A stretch of DNA of 64,000 nucleotides from Xanthomonas hyacinthi (lineage in GTDB: Bacteria; Pseudomonadota; Gammaproteobacteria; Xanthomonadales; Xanthomonadaceae), in assembly GCF_009769165.1 (NCBI RefSeq), contig NZ_CP043476.1, forward strand, positions 3,355,001 through 3,419,000. Direction: 5' to 3'. The translations under genes and the position numbers were made by a program. The notes beneath the pieces are model-generated. The model was not told the origin of the DNA and made no database searches. It saw only the letters and a list, made by a program, of their open reading frames with translations. Shown here piece by piece: positions 39,232-48,453 of this stretch (the first letter of the stretch is position 1; the number at the start of each line of letters is the position of its first letter).

Positions 39232-39867
39232 TCAAGCCGATGCCGACGCTGGCGCGGCCAGCGCGGACAGCGCGATGGCGCGCGCCGGCGGCATGCCGCC
39301 GCGGCACTTGAGCACGCGTAACTGCGCCGGTGCGGCATCGATGGCGATGCGCAGCGCGGCCGGCGACGGATTGGCCGCGGCCTTCAGCGGCCGATAGGCG
39401 AAGCCCAGCGCGCGCCCGGTCTCGGCCGCCACCTGCAGCCGGCGCAGGGTCTTGTCGTTGGCCTGCGCCGGCCAGCACAGCACCGCCGCGCAGCTGCCCG
39501 ACCGCAGGCCTTGTTCGGCGGCCCAGGCCGCGTCGGCACCGGCACGCACGATCTGCAACTGCGGCAGCGCCACGCCGGCCTGTTGCCAGGCGCCGGGGTA
39601 GGGCAGATAGGGCGGATCGACCAGCACGATCCGGCCGCCGCCCTGCGACAGCCGCGCCAGCGTCGGCCACAGCAGCTGCAGTTCGCCGATGCCGTCGGCG
39701 GCATGCAGCAGTTCGGTCAGCGCCATTTCCGGCCAGCCTCGCGCCGGCAGCGCGGCGTCGAGCGCGGCATGGCCGGTGGGCTGCGTGCTGGGCGGCAGCG
39801 CGGTCGGCTGGCCGCGCCAGACCCGGCGTTCGGCGAGCAGGCGATCGAGGGCGACGACGGCAGCCAT
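39232..39867 (-). CDS. imuA: ImuA, SOS mutagenesis accessory protein (RecA/SulA-like)
   Basis: 211 residues from ATG 39867, whose A is shared with the lexA2 stop (TGATG). It has a RecA-like core without a good Walker A: LDAALPARGWPEMALTELLH, RIVLVDPPYLPYPGAWQQAG, then VLCWPAQANDKTLRRLQVAA and ALGFAYRPLKAAANPSPAALR. ImuA works with ImuB and DnaE2 in damage-induced mutagenesis; ten bases separate it from imuB. Confidence 0.92.
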   Translation of the reverse strand: MAAVVALDRLLAERRVWRGQPTALPPSTQPTGHAALDAALPARGWPEMALTELLHAADGIGELQLLWPTLARLSQGGGRIVLVDPPYLPYPGAWQQAGVALPQLQIVRAGADAAWAAEQGLRSGSCAAVLCWPAQANDKTLRRLQVAAETGRALGFAYRPLKAAANPSPAALRIAIDAAPAQLRVLKCRGGMPPARAIALSALAAPASASA

Positions 39868-40484
39868 CAGCCTTGCCGGATCAGGCCGCAGTAATGCCCT
39901 TCGATGGCGAAGTCCTGCCCCGCCTGCACCACGATCGGCGCGTAGGCCGGATTGCGCGGCAGCAGCTGGATGCGTGCGCCGTCGTGCCGGTAGCGCTTGA
40001 TGGTGATCTCGCCGTCCAGCCGCGCCACCACGATCTGCCCGTCGCGCGCATCGGCGGCGCGGCGTACCCCGACCAGATCGCCGTCGAGGATGCCGTCGTC
40101 GATCATCGAATCGCCCTGCACGCGCAGCAGGTAGTCCGGACGCAGCGCGAACAGCGCGCGGTCCAGCCGCAGTTGCTGGTCCAGGCCGATATCGGCGCCG
40201 ATCGGCGCGCCGGCGGCGACCCGGCCCAGCACCGGCAGCCGCAGCAGCCCGCTGCGCCGCTGCGCCTGCACCGGTCGCAGGCTGCGCGCCTGCTGCGGCA
40301 CATGCTCGAGCAGCCCGGCCTCGACCAGCGCCTGCACGTGCTTGCGCGCGGCATTGCGCGAGGCGAAGCCGAAGCGCGCGGCGATCTCGGCCAGGCTCGG
40401 CGGCCGTCCGGCCTGCTCGGCGCAGTCGTGGACGTAGGCGAGGATGGCGGCGCGCTGTGGCGAGAGGGATTCCATGGTGTACAT
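39867..40484 (-). CDS. lexA2: LexA2-type SOS repressor
   Basis: Up to 205 residues (ATG 40484; ATG 40475 gives MESLSPQRAAIL and is equally plausible). The winged helix is LAEIAARFGFASRNAARKHV; the self-cleavage site is Ala91-Gly92 (GRVAAGAP), with Ser126 (QGDSMIDDG) and Lys163 (EITIKRY). As first gene of lexA2-imuA-imuB-dnaE2 it represses its own operon until RecA-stimulated cleavage. It is distinct from the housekeeping LexA. Confidence 0.93.
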   Translation of the reverse strand: MYTMESLSPQRAAILAYVHDCAEQAGRPPSLAEIAARFGFASRNAARKHVQALVEAGLLEHVPQQARSLRPVQAQRRSGLLRLPVLGRVAAGAPIGADIGLDQQLRLDRALFALRPDYLLRVQGDSMIDDGILDGDLVGVRRAADARDGQIVVARLDGEITIKRYRHDGARIQLLPRNPAYAPIVVQAGQDFAIEGHYCGLIRQG

Positions 40485-40493
40485 TTGTACACC
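40476..40493 (-). promoter_or_regulatory. LexA2 operator
   Basis: GGTGTACA-TT-TGTACACC is a perfect 18-bp palindrome. It overlaps the upstream candidate start codon of lexA2 (40484) and ends one base before the second (40475). This favours the ATG at 40475 as the real start, with the operator over the transcription start region. Confidence 0.8.
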
Positions 40494-40648
40494 GTCGCAG
40501 ACAATTTGGCGACGCGCGGTTCACTGAATCCGGTCAGCCCTTTCCCCGCCGCGCGAAGGGAGCGCTGCGCTGCGGGTTGCCGCCGCAGGGCATGCGGACT
40601 CGGACGCCGCCGCCTCCGATGCGGCGCCTGCCGCGCAAGCTGCCGTGC

Positions 40649-41884
40649 TCAGCCCGGCGCCGAACCATCGGGCATCACCCCGGCATAGCGCGCGCGTGGG
40701 CGGATCAGCTTGCCCAGTGCCTGCTGTTCCAGCGCATGCGCCAGCCAGCCGGACAGCCGGGCGGCGGCGAACAGGACCAGGGCGTGGGCGGCGGGCAGGT
40801 CGTGGATGAGGCAGATCGCCGCGAGCATGCCGTCGATGTTGGGCGCCTGGCCGCTGCAGTCCTGCGCCGCGGCGAGCACCGTTTCCACATGCCGCATCTG
40901 CGGGTGGTGGCCGCAGCGTTCGCGCAGCAGGCGCAGGACCTCGGCGGCGCGCGGGTCGCCGTCCGGGTACAGCGCGTGGTGGAAGCCGGGCAGGTCGTCG
41001 CCGCGCTGCCAGCGTTCGGCGATGAAGGCCGCCGGGTCGGCGGCGTCCTGGGCGTCGCGCAGCAGCGCGTGGGCGCGGGCGGTGGCGCCGCCATGGCGCG
41101 GGCCGGACAGCGCGGCCAGGCCGGCGCTGACGGTGGCGTGCAGCGGCGCGCCGGTGGAGGCGACCACGCGCGCGGCGAAGGCGGAGACGTTGAGTTCGTG
41201 ATCGGCGCACAGCACCAGGGTGGCGCGCACCAGCTCGGCGACGTCGGCATCGCCCGGGCGCCAGCGGTCGGCGATCAGGCGATGCACCGGCCGGGTGTCC
41301 GGCTGGGCGCCGACCAGCAGCGCGGCGTTCTGCCGCAGCAAGGTGGCGGCGATCTCGCGGCGCACCGTCGGCGCGGCGTTGAGCGGCTGGCGCAGCTCCA
41401 GGGCCAGCAGCGGGATGCAGGCCATGGCGCGCTCCAGCGGCGGCAGCGTAGTGTCGCCGGCCAGCGGGGCCACGCGCGGCGACCAGGGCGCCGTCGCCGC
41501 GCTGGCGAACGGATCCTCGTCCTGGCAGTCCCACAGTAGCCGCGCGATGTCCTCCAGGCCGGCACCCTCGCGCACCAAGGCCACCGCCGAGCGCCCGCGG
41601 TAGTAGGGGCCGTCGGGCCGGATCAGCGAGATGCGCGTCTCCAGCACCGGCAGGCCGCGGTCCAGGCTCTGCGCGGCCCCGCGTGCGGCCCCGCGGCCGA
41701 CGCGCTTGCGCTGGGCCAGCCGCTCCACCTCCGTGCGCAGATAGGCGCGGCTGCGGTGGTCGGCGCCGGCGCGCGAACCGAGCAGGCCGCGGCTCACGTA
41801 GGCGTACAGCGTGGCGCTGCTGATGCCGAGCAGGGCGCAGGCCTCGGCGGCGGAGATCAGGTTGCGGTCGGCTTCGGGGGACAT
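40649..41884 (-). CDS. Citrate synthase-fold protein with N-terminal helix-turn-helix
   Basis: 411 residues. Residues 8-60 (NLISAAEACALLGISSATLY, then SRGLLGSR and LRTEVERLAQRK) form a MerR-like helix-turn-helix. Residues about 80-411 are citrate synthase: TRISLIRPDGPYYRGRSA, ADHELN (His229), GPRHGGATA (His264), GFHHALYPDGDPR (His302/303) and NIDGML (Asp351). The catalytic His, His and Asp are kept. It is divergent from prpB across a 119-base gap with a 17-bp palindrome, and no PrpR or GntR regulator gene is nearby, so a metabolite-sensing repressor or activator of the 2-methylcitrate genes is a strong inference; it may also be an active enzyme. Confidence 0.85.
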   Translation of the reverse strand: MSPEADRNLISAAEACALLGISSATLYAYVSRGLLGSRAGADHRSRAYLRTEVERLAQRKRVGRGAARGAAQSLDRGLPVLETRISLIRPDGPYYRGRSAVALVREGAGLEDIARLLWDCQDEDPFASAATAPWSPRVAPLAGDTTLPPLERAMACIPLLALELRQPLNAAPTVRREIAATLLRQNAALLVGAQPDTRPVHRLIADRWRPGDADVAELVRATLVLCADHELNVSAFAARVVASTGAPLHATVSAGLAALSGPRHGGATARAHALLRDAQDAADPAAFIAERWQRGDDLPGFHHALYPDGDPRAAEVLRLLRERCGHHPQMRHVETVLAAAQDCSGQAPNIDGMLAAICLIHDLPAAHALVLFAAARLSGWLAHALEQQALGKLIRPRARYAGVMPDGSAPG

Positions 41885-41901
41885 GGGGATCCGCTGATAG
41901 G

Positions 41902-41918
41902 TTGATTCATTGAATCAA
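41902..41918. promoter_or_regulatory. Candidate operator between the HTH-citrate synthase gene and prpB
   Basis: TTGATTCATTGAATCAA is a perfect 17-bp palindrome with an AT-rich centre in otherwise GC-rich DNA, 18 bases upstream of the divergent regulator start and 86 before prpB. It is the only obvious dyad in the gap. Confidence 0.7.
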
Positions 41919-42003
41919 GATTGATCGGCTGGGGCGATGGTGCCAGATTGGCGGCCATCGCGGAACGGCCGTGCAGGCCGCCGCCCTCGCTCAGGAGTTC
42001 GTC

Positions 42004-42891
42004 ATGTCGCAGGCTTCCGCTGGCGCCCGTTTCCGCGCCGCGTTGGCCGCCGAATCGCCGCTGCAGGTGATCGGCGCGATCAACGCCAACCATGCGCTGC
42101 TGGCGCAACGCGCCGGCTACCGGGCGGTCTACCTGTCCGGCGGCGGCGTCGCCGCCGGGTCGCTGGGCCTGCCGGACCTGGGCATCAACACCCTGGACGA
42201 CGTGCTGATCGACGTGCGCCGCATCACCGATGTTTGCGACCTGCCGCTGCTGGTGGACATCGACACCGGCTTCGGCCCGAGCGCGTTCAACATCGAGCGC
42301 ACCATCAAGGCGCTGATCAAGGCCGGCGCGGCCGCCTGCCATATCGAGGACCAGGTCGGCGCCAAGCGCTGCGGCCACCGGCCTGGCAAGGAGATCGTCA
42401 GCCAGGGCGAGATGGTCGACCGGGTCAAGGCCGCCGCCGATGCCAGGACCGATGCCGACTTCTTCCTGATCGCGCGCACCGACGCGATCCAGGTGGACGG
42501 CGTGGATGCGGCGATCGCGCGCGCCATCGCCTGCGTGGAGGCCGGCGCCGACGGCATCTTCGCCGAGGCCGCCTACGACCTGGACACCTACCGCCGCTTC
42601 GTCGATGCGGTGAAGGTGCCGGTGCTGGCCAACATCACCGAATTCGGCAAGACCCCGCTGTTCACCCGCGACGAGCTGGCCCAGGCCGGGGTGGCGATCC
42701 AGCTGTTCCCGCTGTCGGCGTTCCGCGCCGCCAACAAGGCCGCCGAGGCGGTGTACACCGCGATCCGCCGCGACGGCCACCAGCAGAACGTGGTGGACAC
42801 GATGCAGACCCGCGAGGAGCTGTACGAACGCATCGGCTACCACGCCTTCGAACAGCGCCTGGACGCTCTGTTCGCCGGCAAGGGCGCATGA
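42004..42891 (+). CDS. prpB: 2-methylisocitrate lyase
   Basis: 295 residues of the isocitrate lyase superfamily. The catalytic cysteine is Cys123 in [14 protein letters not shown]; metal-binding acids are in LVDIDTGFG and IEDQ; the N-terminal [18 protein letters not shown] is typical of PrpB. It splits 2-methylisocitrate into pyruvate and succinate, the last step of propionyl-CoA oxidation. First gene of the locus. Confidence 0.95.
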   Translation: MSQASAGARFRAALAAESPLQVIGAINANHALLAQRAGYRAVYLSGGGVAAGSLGLPDLGINTLDDVLIDVRRITDVCDLPLLVDIDTGFGPSAFNIERTIKALIKAGAAACHIEDQVGAKRCGHRPGKEIVSQGEMVDRVKAAADARTDADFFLIARTDAIQVDGVDAAIARAIACVEAGADGIFAEAAYDLDTYRRFVDAVKVPVLANITEFGKTPLFTRDELAQAGVAIQLFPLSAFRAANKAAEAVYTAIRRDGHQQNVVDTMQTREELYERIGYHAFEQRLDALFAGKGA

Positions 42892-42922
42892 TCCACGCCG
42901 GTCCCCTTGCCCGAGCACGTCC

Positions 42923-43525
42923 ATGAACACCCATGCCGGCACCACGCCGCCACGCGGCCGCATCGACCGCCGCCAGACCGCGCGGCAGTTGCTGCAGACC
43001 GAACTGGAGAAACTGCCGGACGCCGAGCGCCAGGTGGTGGAGCGCTTCATCGCCAAGCGCCACGTGGCGCGCGACATCGTCAAGCAGGCCGACCGCGACC
43101 GCTCGCTGGGCGAGCGCATCGCCGATCGCGTGGCCGAAGTCGGCGGCAGCTGGAGTTTCATCATCGGCTTCGGCCTGGTGCTGCTGGCGTGGATCGCGCT
43201 CAACAGCCTGGTGCTGGCGCATGCCTTCGATCCGTATCCCTACATCCTGCTCAACCTGTGCCTGTCGTGCCTGGCCGCGATCCAGGCGCCGGTGATCATG
43301 ATGAGCCAGAACCGCCAGGCCGCGGTGGACCGCCTGCGCGCGCAGAACGATTACGAAGTGAACATCAAATCCGAGCTGGAGATCCTGCAGGTGCACGAGA
43401 AGCTCAACCAGTTGCGCGAGCAGGACTGGGCGACGCTGGTCGACCTGCAGAACCGCCAGATCGCCATGCTGCAGCAATTGCTCGAGCGCGCCGGCGGCCT
43501 GTCGCCGGACGCCTCCCTGCGCTGA
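42923..43525 (+). CDS. DUF1003 membrane protein
   Basis: 200 residues. Two adjacent membrane helices (about 78-104 and 110-132: [20 protein letters not shown] and [20 protein letters not shown]) followed by the conserved [20 protein letters not shown] and a cytoplasmic coiled coil. This is the DUF1003 pattern; function unknown. It sits between prpB and prpC with short spacers, so it is co-transcribed with propionate genes, which is unusual. Confidence 0.88.
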   Translation: MNTHAGTTPPRGRIDRRQTARQLLQTELEKLPDAERQVVERFIAKRHVARDIVKQADRDRSLGERIADRVAEVGGSWSFIIGFGLVLLAWIALNSLVLAHAFDPYPYILLNLCLSCLAAIQAPVIMMSQNRQAAVDRLRAQNDYEVNIKSELEILQVHEKLNQLREQDWATLVDLQNRQIAMLQQLLERAGGLSPDASLR

Positions 43526-43568
43526 TTGCCTGCGCCGACACGACCGCGAACATCCGGGAGATTTTCCA

Positions 43569-44735
43569 ATGAACGACACCACCGCCCCGCACACCGCCAC
43601 GCCCTTCAAGCCGAAGAAATCGGTGGCCCTGTCCGGTACCGCCGCCGGCAACACCGCGCTGTGCACGGTGGGCCGCAGCGGCAACGACCTGCACTACCGC
43701 GGCTACGACATCCTGGACCTGGCGCGCAGCAGCCAGTTCGAGGAGATCGCCTACCTGCTGGTGCACGGCAAACTGCCCAGCACCAGCGAGCTGCGCGGCT
43801 ACAAGGCCAAGCTGCGCTCGCTGCGCGGGGTGCCGGCCGCGGTCAAGGCGGCGCTGGAACAGCTGCCGCCGTCGGCGCATCCGATGGATGTGATGCGCAC
43901 CGGCGTGTCGGTGCTGGGCTGCGTGCAGCCGGAGAAGGACGACCACAACCATCCCGGTGCGCGCGACATCGCCGACAAGCTGATGGCCTCGCTGGGTTCG
44001 ATGCTGCTGTACTGGTACCACTACAGCCACAACGGCCGGCGCATCGAGGTGGAGACCGACGACGATTCGATTGGCGGCCATTTCCTGCACCTGCTGCATG
44101 GCGTCAAGCCGCACGCCGAATGGGTGCAGGCGATGCACACCAGCCTGATCCTGTACGCCGAACACGAATTCAATGCGTCCACCTTCGCCTGCCGGGTCAT
44201 CGCCGGCACCGGCAGCGACATGTACAGCGCCATCGCCGGCGGCATCGGCGCGCTGCGCGGGCCCAAGCACGGCGGCGCCAACGAGGTCGCGTTCGAAGTG
44301 CAGAAGCGCTACGACACGCCCGACGAGGCGGAAGCCGACATCCGCGCGCGGGTCGAGCGCAAGGACGTGATCATCGGCTTCGGCCACCCGGTGTACACGG
44401 TCAGCGATCCGCGCAACCAGGTGATCAAGGACGTGGCGCGCGAACTGTCCGATGCGCAGGGCAGCCGCAAGATGTACGACATCGCCGAGCGCCTGGAGGC
44501 GGTGATGTGGGAGATCAAGAAGATGTTCCCGAACCTGGACTGGTTCAGCGCGGTCAGCTACCACATGATGGGCGTGCCGACCGCGATGTTCACCCCGCTG
44601 TTCGTGATCGCGCGCACCGCCGGCTGGAGCGCGCACATCGTCGAGCAGCGCATCGACGGCAAGATCATCCGCCCCAGCGCGAACTACACCGGGCCGGAGG
44701 ACCAGACCTTCGTGCCGATCGACCGGCGCAGCTGA
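43569..44735 (+). CDS. prpC: 2-methylcitrate synthase
   Basis: 388 residues of the citrate synthase family in the PrpC branch. His234 (GPKHGGANE), His273 ([14 protein letters not shown]) and Asp324 ([14 protein letters not shown]) are the catalytic residues. It condenses propionyl-CoA with oxaloacetate. The NLDWFSA motif and length favour methylcitrate over citrate synthase, as does the operon. Confidence 0.95.
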   Translation: MNDTTAPHTATPFKPKKSVALSGTAAGNTALCTVGRSGNDLHYRGYDILDLARSSQFEEIAYLLVHGKLPSTSELRGYKAKLRSLRGVPAAVKAALEQLPPSAHPMDVMRTGVSVLGCVQPEKDDHNHPGARDIADKLMASLGSMLLYWYHYSHNGRRIEVETDDDSIGGHFLHLLHGVKPHAEWVQAMHTSLILYAEHEFNASTFACRVIAGTGSDMYSAIAGGIGALRGPKHGGANEVAFEVQKRYDTPDEAEADIRARVERKDVIIGFGHPVYTVSDPRNQVIKDVARELSDAQGSRKMYDIAERLEAVMWEIKKMFPNLDWFSAVSYHMMGVPTAMFTPLFVIARTAGWSAHIVEQRIDGKIIRPSANYTGPEDQTFVPIDRRS

Positions 44736-44737
44736 TA

Positions 44738-45030
44738 CTCCCCTCTCCCCTCGGGAGAGGGGCCGGGGGTGAGGGTACGGGCGCAGCCTCGTGGCGTTTG
44801 GGTGCATGAGGCTTCGCGCGTACCCTCATCCGCCTCATGTGGGCTCTCATTTGCACGAGGCTTCGCGCGTACCCTCATCCGCCCCATGTGGGCTCTCATT
44901 TGCACGAGGCTTCGCGCGTACCCTCATCCGCCCCATGTGGGCTCTCATTTGCACGAGGCTTCGCCCGTACCCTCATCCGCCCCTGCGGGGCACCTTCTCC
45001 CGATGGGAGAAGGGGGCGTCTTCGCTTTCT
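44738..45030. repeat. 49-bp tandem repeat array inside palindromic intergenic repeats
   Basis: Between prpC and acnD lie about 3.6 head-to-tail copies of a 49-bp unit (starts 44807, 44856, 44905, 44954; about 97 percent identical), containing CCCTCATCCGCCCCATGTGG. The array is flanked by two dyads common in Xanthomonas: CCCCTCTCCCCTCGGGAGAG on the left (about 44741) and CTTCTCCCGATGGGAGAAGG on the right (about 44994). The array seems to be an amplification within that repeat element. Confidence 0.85.
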
Positions 45031-45046
45031 TCTACTGTAGCCAGCC

Positions 45047-47659
45047 ATGAACAGCCACTACCGCACCACCCTGCCGGGCACTTCGCTGGAGTATTTCGAC
45101 GCGCGCGCCGCGGTCGATGCGCTCCGGCCCGGGGCCTATGCCACGCTGCCGTATACCGCGCGGGTGTTCGCCGAAAACCTGGTGCGGCGCTGCGATCCGG
45201 CCACGCTGGACGCCTCGCTGACGCAGCTGATCGAACGCCGCCGCGACCTGGATTTCCCGTGGTTTCCGGCGCGCGTGGTGTGCCACGACATCCTCGGCCA
45301 GACCGCGCTGGTGGACCTGGCCGGGCTGCGCGATGCGATCGCCGAGCGCGGCGGCGATCCGGCGCAGGTCAATCCGGTGGTGCCGACGCAGCTGATCGTG
45401 GACCACTCGCTGGCGGTGGAATTCGGCGGCTTCGACAAGGCCGCGTTCGCCAAGAACCGCGCAGTGGAAGACCGCCGCAACGCCGACCGCTTCCACTTCA
45501 TCGACTGGACCAAGCGCGCGTTCGAGAACGTCGACGTGATCCCGCCGGGCAACGGGATCATGCACCAGATCAATCTGGAGAAGATGTCGCCGGTGGTGCA
45601 GGTGCGCGATGGCGTGGCGTTCCCGGATACCTGTGTGGGCACCGACAGCCACACCCCGCACGTGGATGCGCTGGGCGTGCTGGCGATCGGCGTCGGCGGG
45701 CTGGAGGCGGAGAGCGTGATGCTGGGGCGCGCGTCGTGGATGCGCCTGCCGGACATCGTCGGCGTGGCGCTGAGCGGACGGCCGGGCGCCGGCATCACCT
45801 GTACCGACATCGTGCTGGCGCTGACCGAGTTCCTGCGCGCGCAGAAGGTGGTCGGCGCCTACCTGGAATTCTTCGGTGCCGGTGCGGCGGCGCTGACCAT
45901 CGGCGACCGCGCGACCATCTCCAACATGTGCCCGGAGTACGGTGCGACCGCGGCGATGTTCTCCATCGACCGGCAGACCCTGGACTACCTGCGCCTGACC
46001 GGCCGCGAGGACGCGCAGGTCGCGCTGGTGGAAACCTACGCCAAGGCCGCCGGGCTGTGGGCCGACGACCTGACCGCGGCGCAGTACGAACGTGTGCTGC
46101 AGTTCGACCTGTCCAGCGTGACCCGCAACATGGCTGGCCCGTCCAATCCGCACAAACGCGTGGCGACCAGCGACCTGGCCGCGCGCGGCATCGCCGACGA
46201 GGCCAAGCTGCAGGCCGGCAGGCGCGAACAGGCGCAGGGGCTGATGCCCGACGGCGCGGTGATCATCGCCGCGATCACCAGCTGCACCAACACCAGCAAT
46301 CCGCGCAACGTGATCGCCGCCGGCCTGCTGGCGCGCAACGCCAACGCGCGCGGGCTGAGCCGCAAACCGTGGGTCAAGACCTCGCTGGCGCCGGGCTCCA
46401 AGGCGGTGCAGCTGTACCTGGAGGCATCCGGGCTGCTGCCGGAGCTGGAGCAGCTGGGTTTCGGCATCGTCGGCTTCGCCTGCACCACCTGCAACGGCAT
46501 GAGCGGCGCGCTGGACCCGGCGATCCAGCGCGAGGTGATCGAACGCGACTTGTACGCCACCGCGGTGCTGTCGGGCAACCGCAATTTCGACGGGCGCATC
46601 CATCCCTACGCCAAGCAGGCGTTCCTGGCCTCGCCGCCGCTGGTGGTGGCGTACGCGATCGCCGGCACCATCCGCTTCGACATCGAGAAGGACGTGCTGG
46701 GCGTGGACAAGGACGGCCAGCCGGTGACGCTGAAGGACCTGTGGCCCAGCGACGCGGAGATCGACGCGATCGTCGCTGCCAGCGTCAAGCCCGAGCAGTT
46801 CCGCCAGGTCTACGAGCCGATGTTCGCGCGCAGCGGACTGGCCGCCGCGCAGGTGGCGCCGCTGTACGCGTGGCGCCCGCAGAGCACCTATATCCGCCGC
46901 CCGCCTTACTGGGAAGGCGCGCTGGCCGGCGAACGGACGCTGCGCGGCATGCGCGCGCTGGCGGTGCTCGGCGACAACATCACCACCGACCACCTGTCGC
47001 CGTCCAACGCGATCCTGGCCGACAGCGCCGCCGGCGAATACCTGACGCGGATGGGCGTGCCGGAGGAGGACTTCAATTCCTACGCCACCCACCGCGGCGA
47101 TCACCTCACCGCGCAGCGCGCCACCTTCGCCAATCCGCAACTGCTCAACGAAATGGCCGTGGTCGCTGGCCAGGTCCAGCGCGGTTCGCTGACCCGGCTG
47201 GAGCCGGAAGGGCAGGTGCTGCGCATGTGGGAGGCGATCGAGACCTACATGGCGCGCAAGCAGCCGTTGCTGATCGTGGCCGGCGCCGACTACGGGCAGG
47301 GCTCCTCGCGCGACTGGGCGGCCAAGGGCGTGCGCCTGGCCGGGGTCGAGGCGATCGTGGCCGAGGGCTTCGAGCGCATCCACCGCACCAACCTGGTCGG
47401 CATGGGCGTGCTGCCGCTGGAATTCCGGCCCGGCACCACGCGCAAGACCCTGGGCATCGACGGCAGCGAGGTGTTCGACGTGCTCGGCGCACGCACGCCT
47501 GGCGCCACGCTGACCCTGGCCATCGCCCGCGCCGACGGCGCGCGCGTGGAGGTGCCGGTGACCTGCCGCCTGGACACCGCCGAGGAACTGGCGATCTACG
47601 AAGCCGGCGGCGTGCTGCAGCGCTTCGCGCAGGATTTCCTGGAAGCTTCTGCGGCCTGA
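45047..47659 (+). CDS. acnD: 2-methylcitrate dehydratase, Fe/S-dependent (AcnD)
   Basis: 870 residues of the aconitase superfamily. The 4Fe-4S cysteines are Cys413 (TSCTNTSNP), Cys479 and Cys482 (GFACTTCNG). Swivel-domain motifs GSSRDWAAKG and LVGMGVLPLEF are present. AcnD rather than AcnA is inferred from the prp context and from prpF downstream: AcnD dehydrates 2-methylcitrate and needs PrpF for the cis-isomer step. Confidence 0.92.
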   Translation: MNSHYRTTLPGTSLEYFDARAAVDALRPGAYATLPYTARVFAENLVRRCDPATLDASLTQLIERRRDLDFPWFPARVVCHDILGQTALVDLAGLRDAIAERGGDPAQVNPVVPTQLIVDHSLAVEFGGFDKAAFAKNRAVEDRRNADRFHFIDWTKRAFENVDVIPPGNGIMHQINLEKMSPVVQVRDGVAFPDTCVGTDSHTPHVDALGVLAIGVGGLEAESVMLGRASWMRLPDIVGVALSGRPGAGITCTDIVLALTEFLRAQKVVGAYLEFFGAGAAALTIGDRATISNMCPEYGATAAMFSIDRQTLDYLRLTGREDAQVALVETYAKAAGLWADDLTAAQYERVLQFDLSSVTRNMAGPSNPHKRVATSDLAARGIADEAKLQAGRREQAQGLMPDGAVIIAAITSCTNTSNPRNVIAAGLLARNANARGLSRKPWVKTSLAPGSKAVQLYLEASGLLPELEQLGFGIVGFACTTCNGMSGALDPAIQREVIERDLYATAVLSGNRNFDGRIHPYAKQAFLASPPLVVAYAIAGTIRFDIEKDVLGVDKDGQPVTLKDLWPSDAEIDAIVAASVKPEQFRQVYEPMFARSGLAAAQVAPLYAWRPQSTYIRRPPYWEGALAGERTLRGMRALAVLGDNITTDHLSPSNAILADSAAGEYLTRMGVPEEDFNSYATHRGDHLTAQRATFANPQLLNEMAVVAGQVQRGSLTRLEPEGQVLRMWEAIETYMARKQPLLIVAGADYGQGSSRDWAAKGVRLAGVEAIVAEGFERIHRTNLVGMGVLPLEFRPGTTRKTLGIDGSEVFDVLGARTPGATLTLAIARADGARVEVPVTCRLDTAEELAIYEAGGVLQRFAQDFLEASAA

Positions 47660-47727
47660 TGTCACGCAAGTCCCTACCAGGAAACATCGGCCTCGCTTGC
47701 ACTCCCGGGGGGGGCGATGCACAATTT

Positions 47728-47742
47728 TGGCAAAGTTTGCCA
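47728..47742 (+). promoter_or_regulatory. Candidate ParD operator
   Basis: TGGCAAA-G-TTTGCCA is a perfect 15-bp palindrome 11 bases before the parD start, where ribbon-helix-helix antitoxins normally bind to control their own operon. Confidence 0.65.
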
Positions 47743-47753
47743 TTGAGGTGCGT

Positions 47754-47996
47754 ATGGCCACCATGAACATCTCCTTGCCCGACGAACTCAAGCAGTTCGT
47801 CGATCAGCAGGTCGCCGAGCACGCCTACGGTTCCAGCAGCGAGTACATGCGCGAGTTGATCCGCAAGCACCGCGACGTGGAAACGCTGCGTGGAGTGTTG
47901 TTGGACGGCGCCGGTTCCGGACCGGCGACGGCGATGGAACCCGATTTCTTCGGCACGATGCGCCAGCGTGCCCAAGGGCGGGCTGCCGGCAAGTGA
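47754..47996 (+). CDS. parD: ParD-family antitoxin
   Basis: 80 residues. The ribbon-helix-helix start MATMNISLPDELKQFVDQQV and YGSSSEYMRELIRK are typical of ParD/CopG antitoxins. It neutralises ParE and represses the pair. It sits between acnD and prpF, so the toxin-antitoxin pair has been inserted into the propionate locus. Confidence 0.93.
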   Translation: MATMNISLPDELKQFVDQQVAEHAYGSSSEYMRELIRKHRDVETLRGVLLDGAGSGPATAMEPDFFGTMRQRAQGRAAGK

Positions 47997-48310
47997 AGCC
48001 GGCGCATTGGCGTCCATTGGCGCAGCGCGATGCCGAGGAGGCAGCGGCGTGGTATGGCGAACAAGGCGGCTCGACACTGGAACTGGCGTTCGTCGATGCG
48101 CTCGAAGCGGCGATCAAGACGATCGCGCGGCATCCGGGTATCGGCTCCACGCGCCATGCCGTTCTGTTGAAGCTGCCGCACCTGCGATTCTGGCTGCTCG
48201 AAGGTTTCCCGTATCTGATCTTCTATGTCGAACGCGAGACGCATGTCGAACTCTGGCGCCTTCTGCATGCGCAGCGGGACATCCCAGCATGGATGCGGGA
48301 AGACGCATGA
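47993..48310 (+). CDS. parE: ParE-family toxin
   Basis: 105 residues from a GTG overlapping the parD stop (GTGA). The pattern PLAQRDAEEAAAWYGEQGG, FVDALEAAIKTIARHPGIGS, LRFWLLEGFPYLIFYVERE and ELWRLLHAQRDIPAWM is the RelE/ParE fold; ParE-type toxins usually inhibit DNA gyrase. Conserved arginine and terminal Trp are present, so it looks intact. Confidence 0.92.
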   Translation: MKPAHWRPLAQRDAEEAAAWYGEQGGSTLELAFVDALEAAIKTIARHPGIGSTRHAVLLKLPHLRFWLLEGFPYLIFYVERETHVELWRLLHAQRDIPAWMREDA

Positions 48311-48453
48311 ACCCCTCGAAGAAGGCGCGTTGCTGCGTGCTGTAGCGCTTCGTGCAGGAATTTCGTGGAGCTGTCGAAAATGAACTGTCCCATTCGTCGG
48401 TGTCATGAGCGCGTGCCATCCTGCGCGCGCCGTCCACCAATGAGGAAACCACC

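Noticed and set aside
44807..44985. CRISPR-like array
   Set aside because: The units are contiguous 49-bp copies without unique spacers, and no cas gene is nearby; it is a tandem repeat.
44790..45040. Plus-strand frame giving repeated MWALICTRLRAYPHPP peptides
   Set aside because: All three frames give similar repeated peptides because of the tandem array; there is no start signal and acnD begins at its own ATG.
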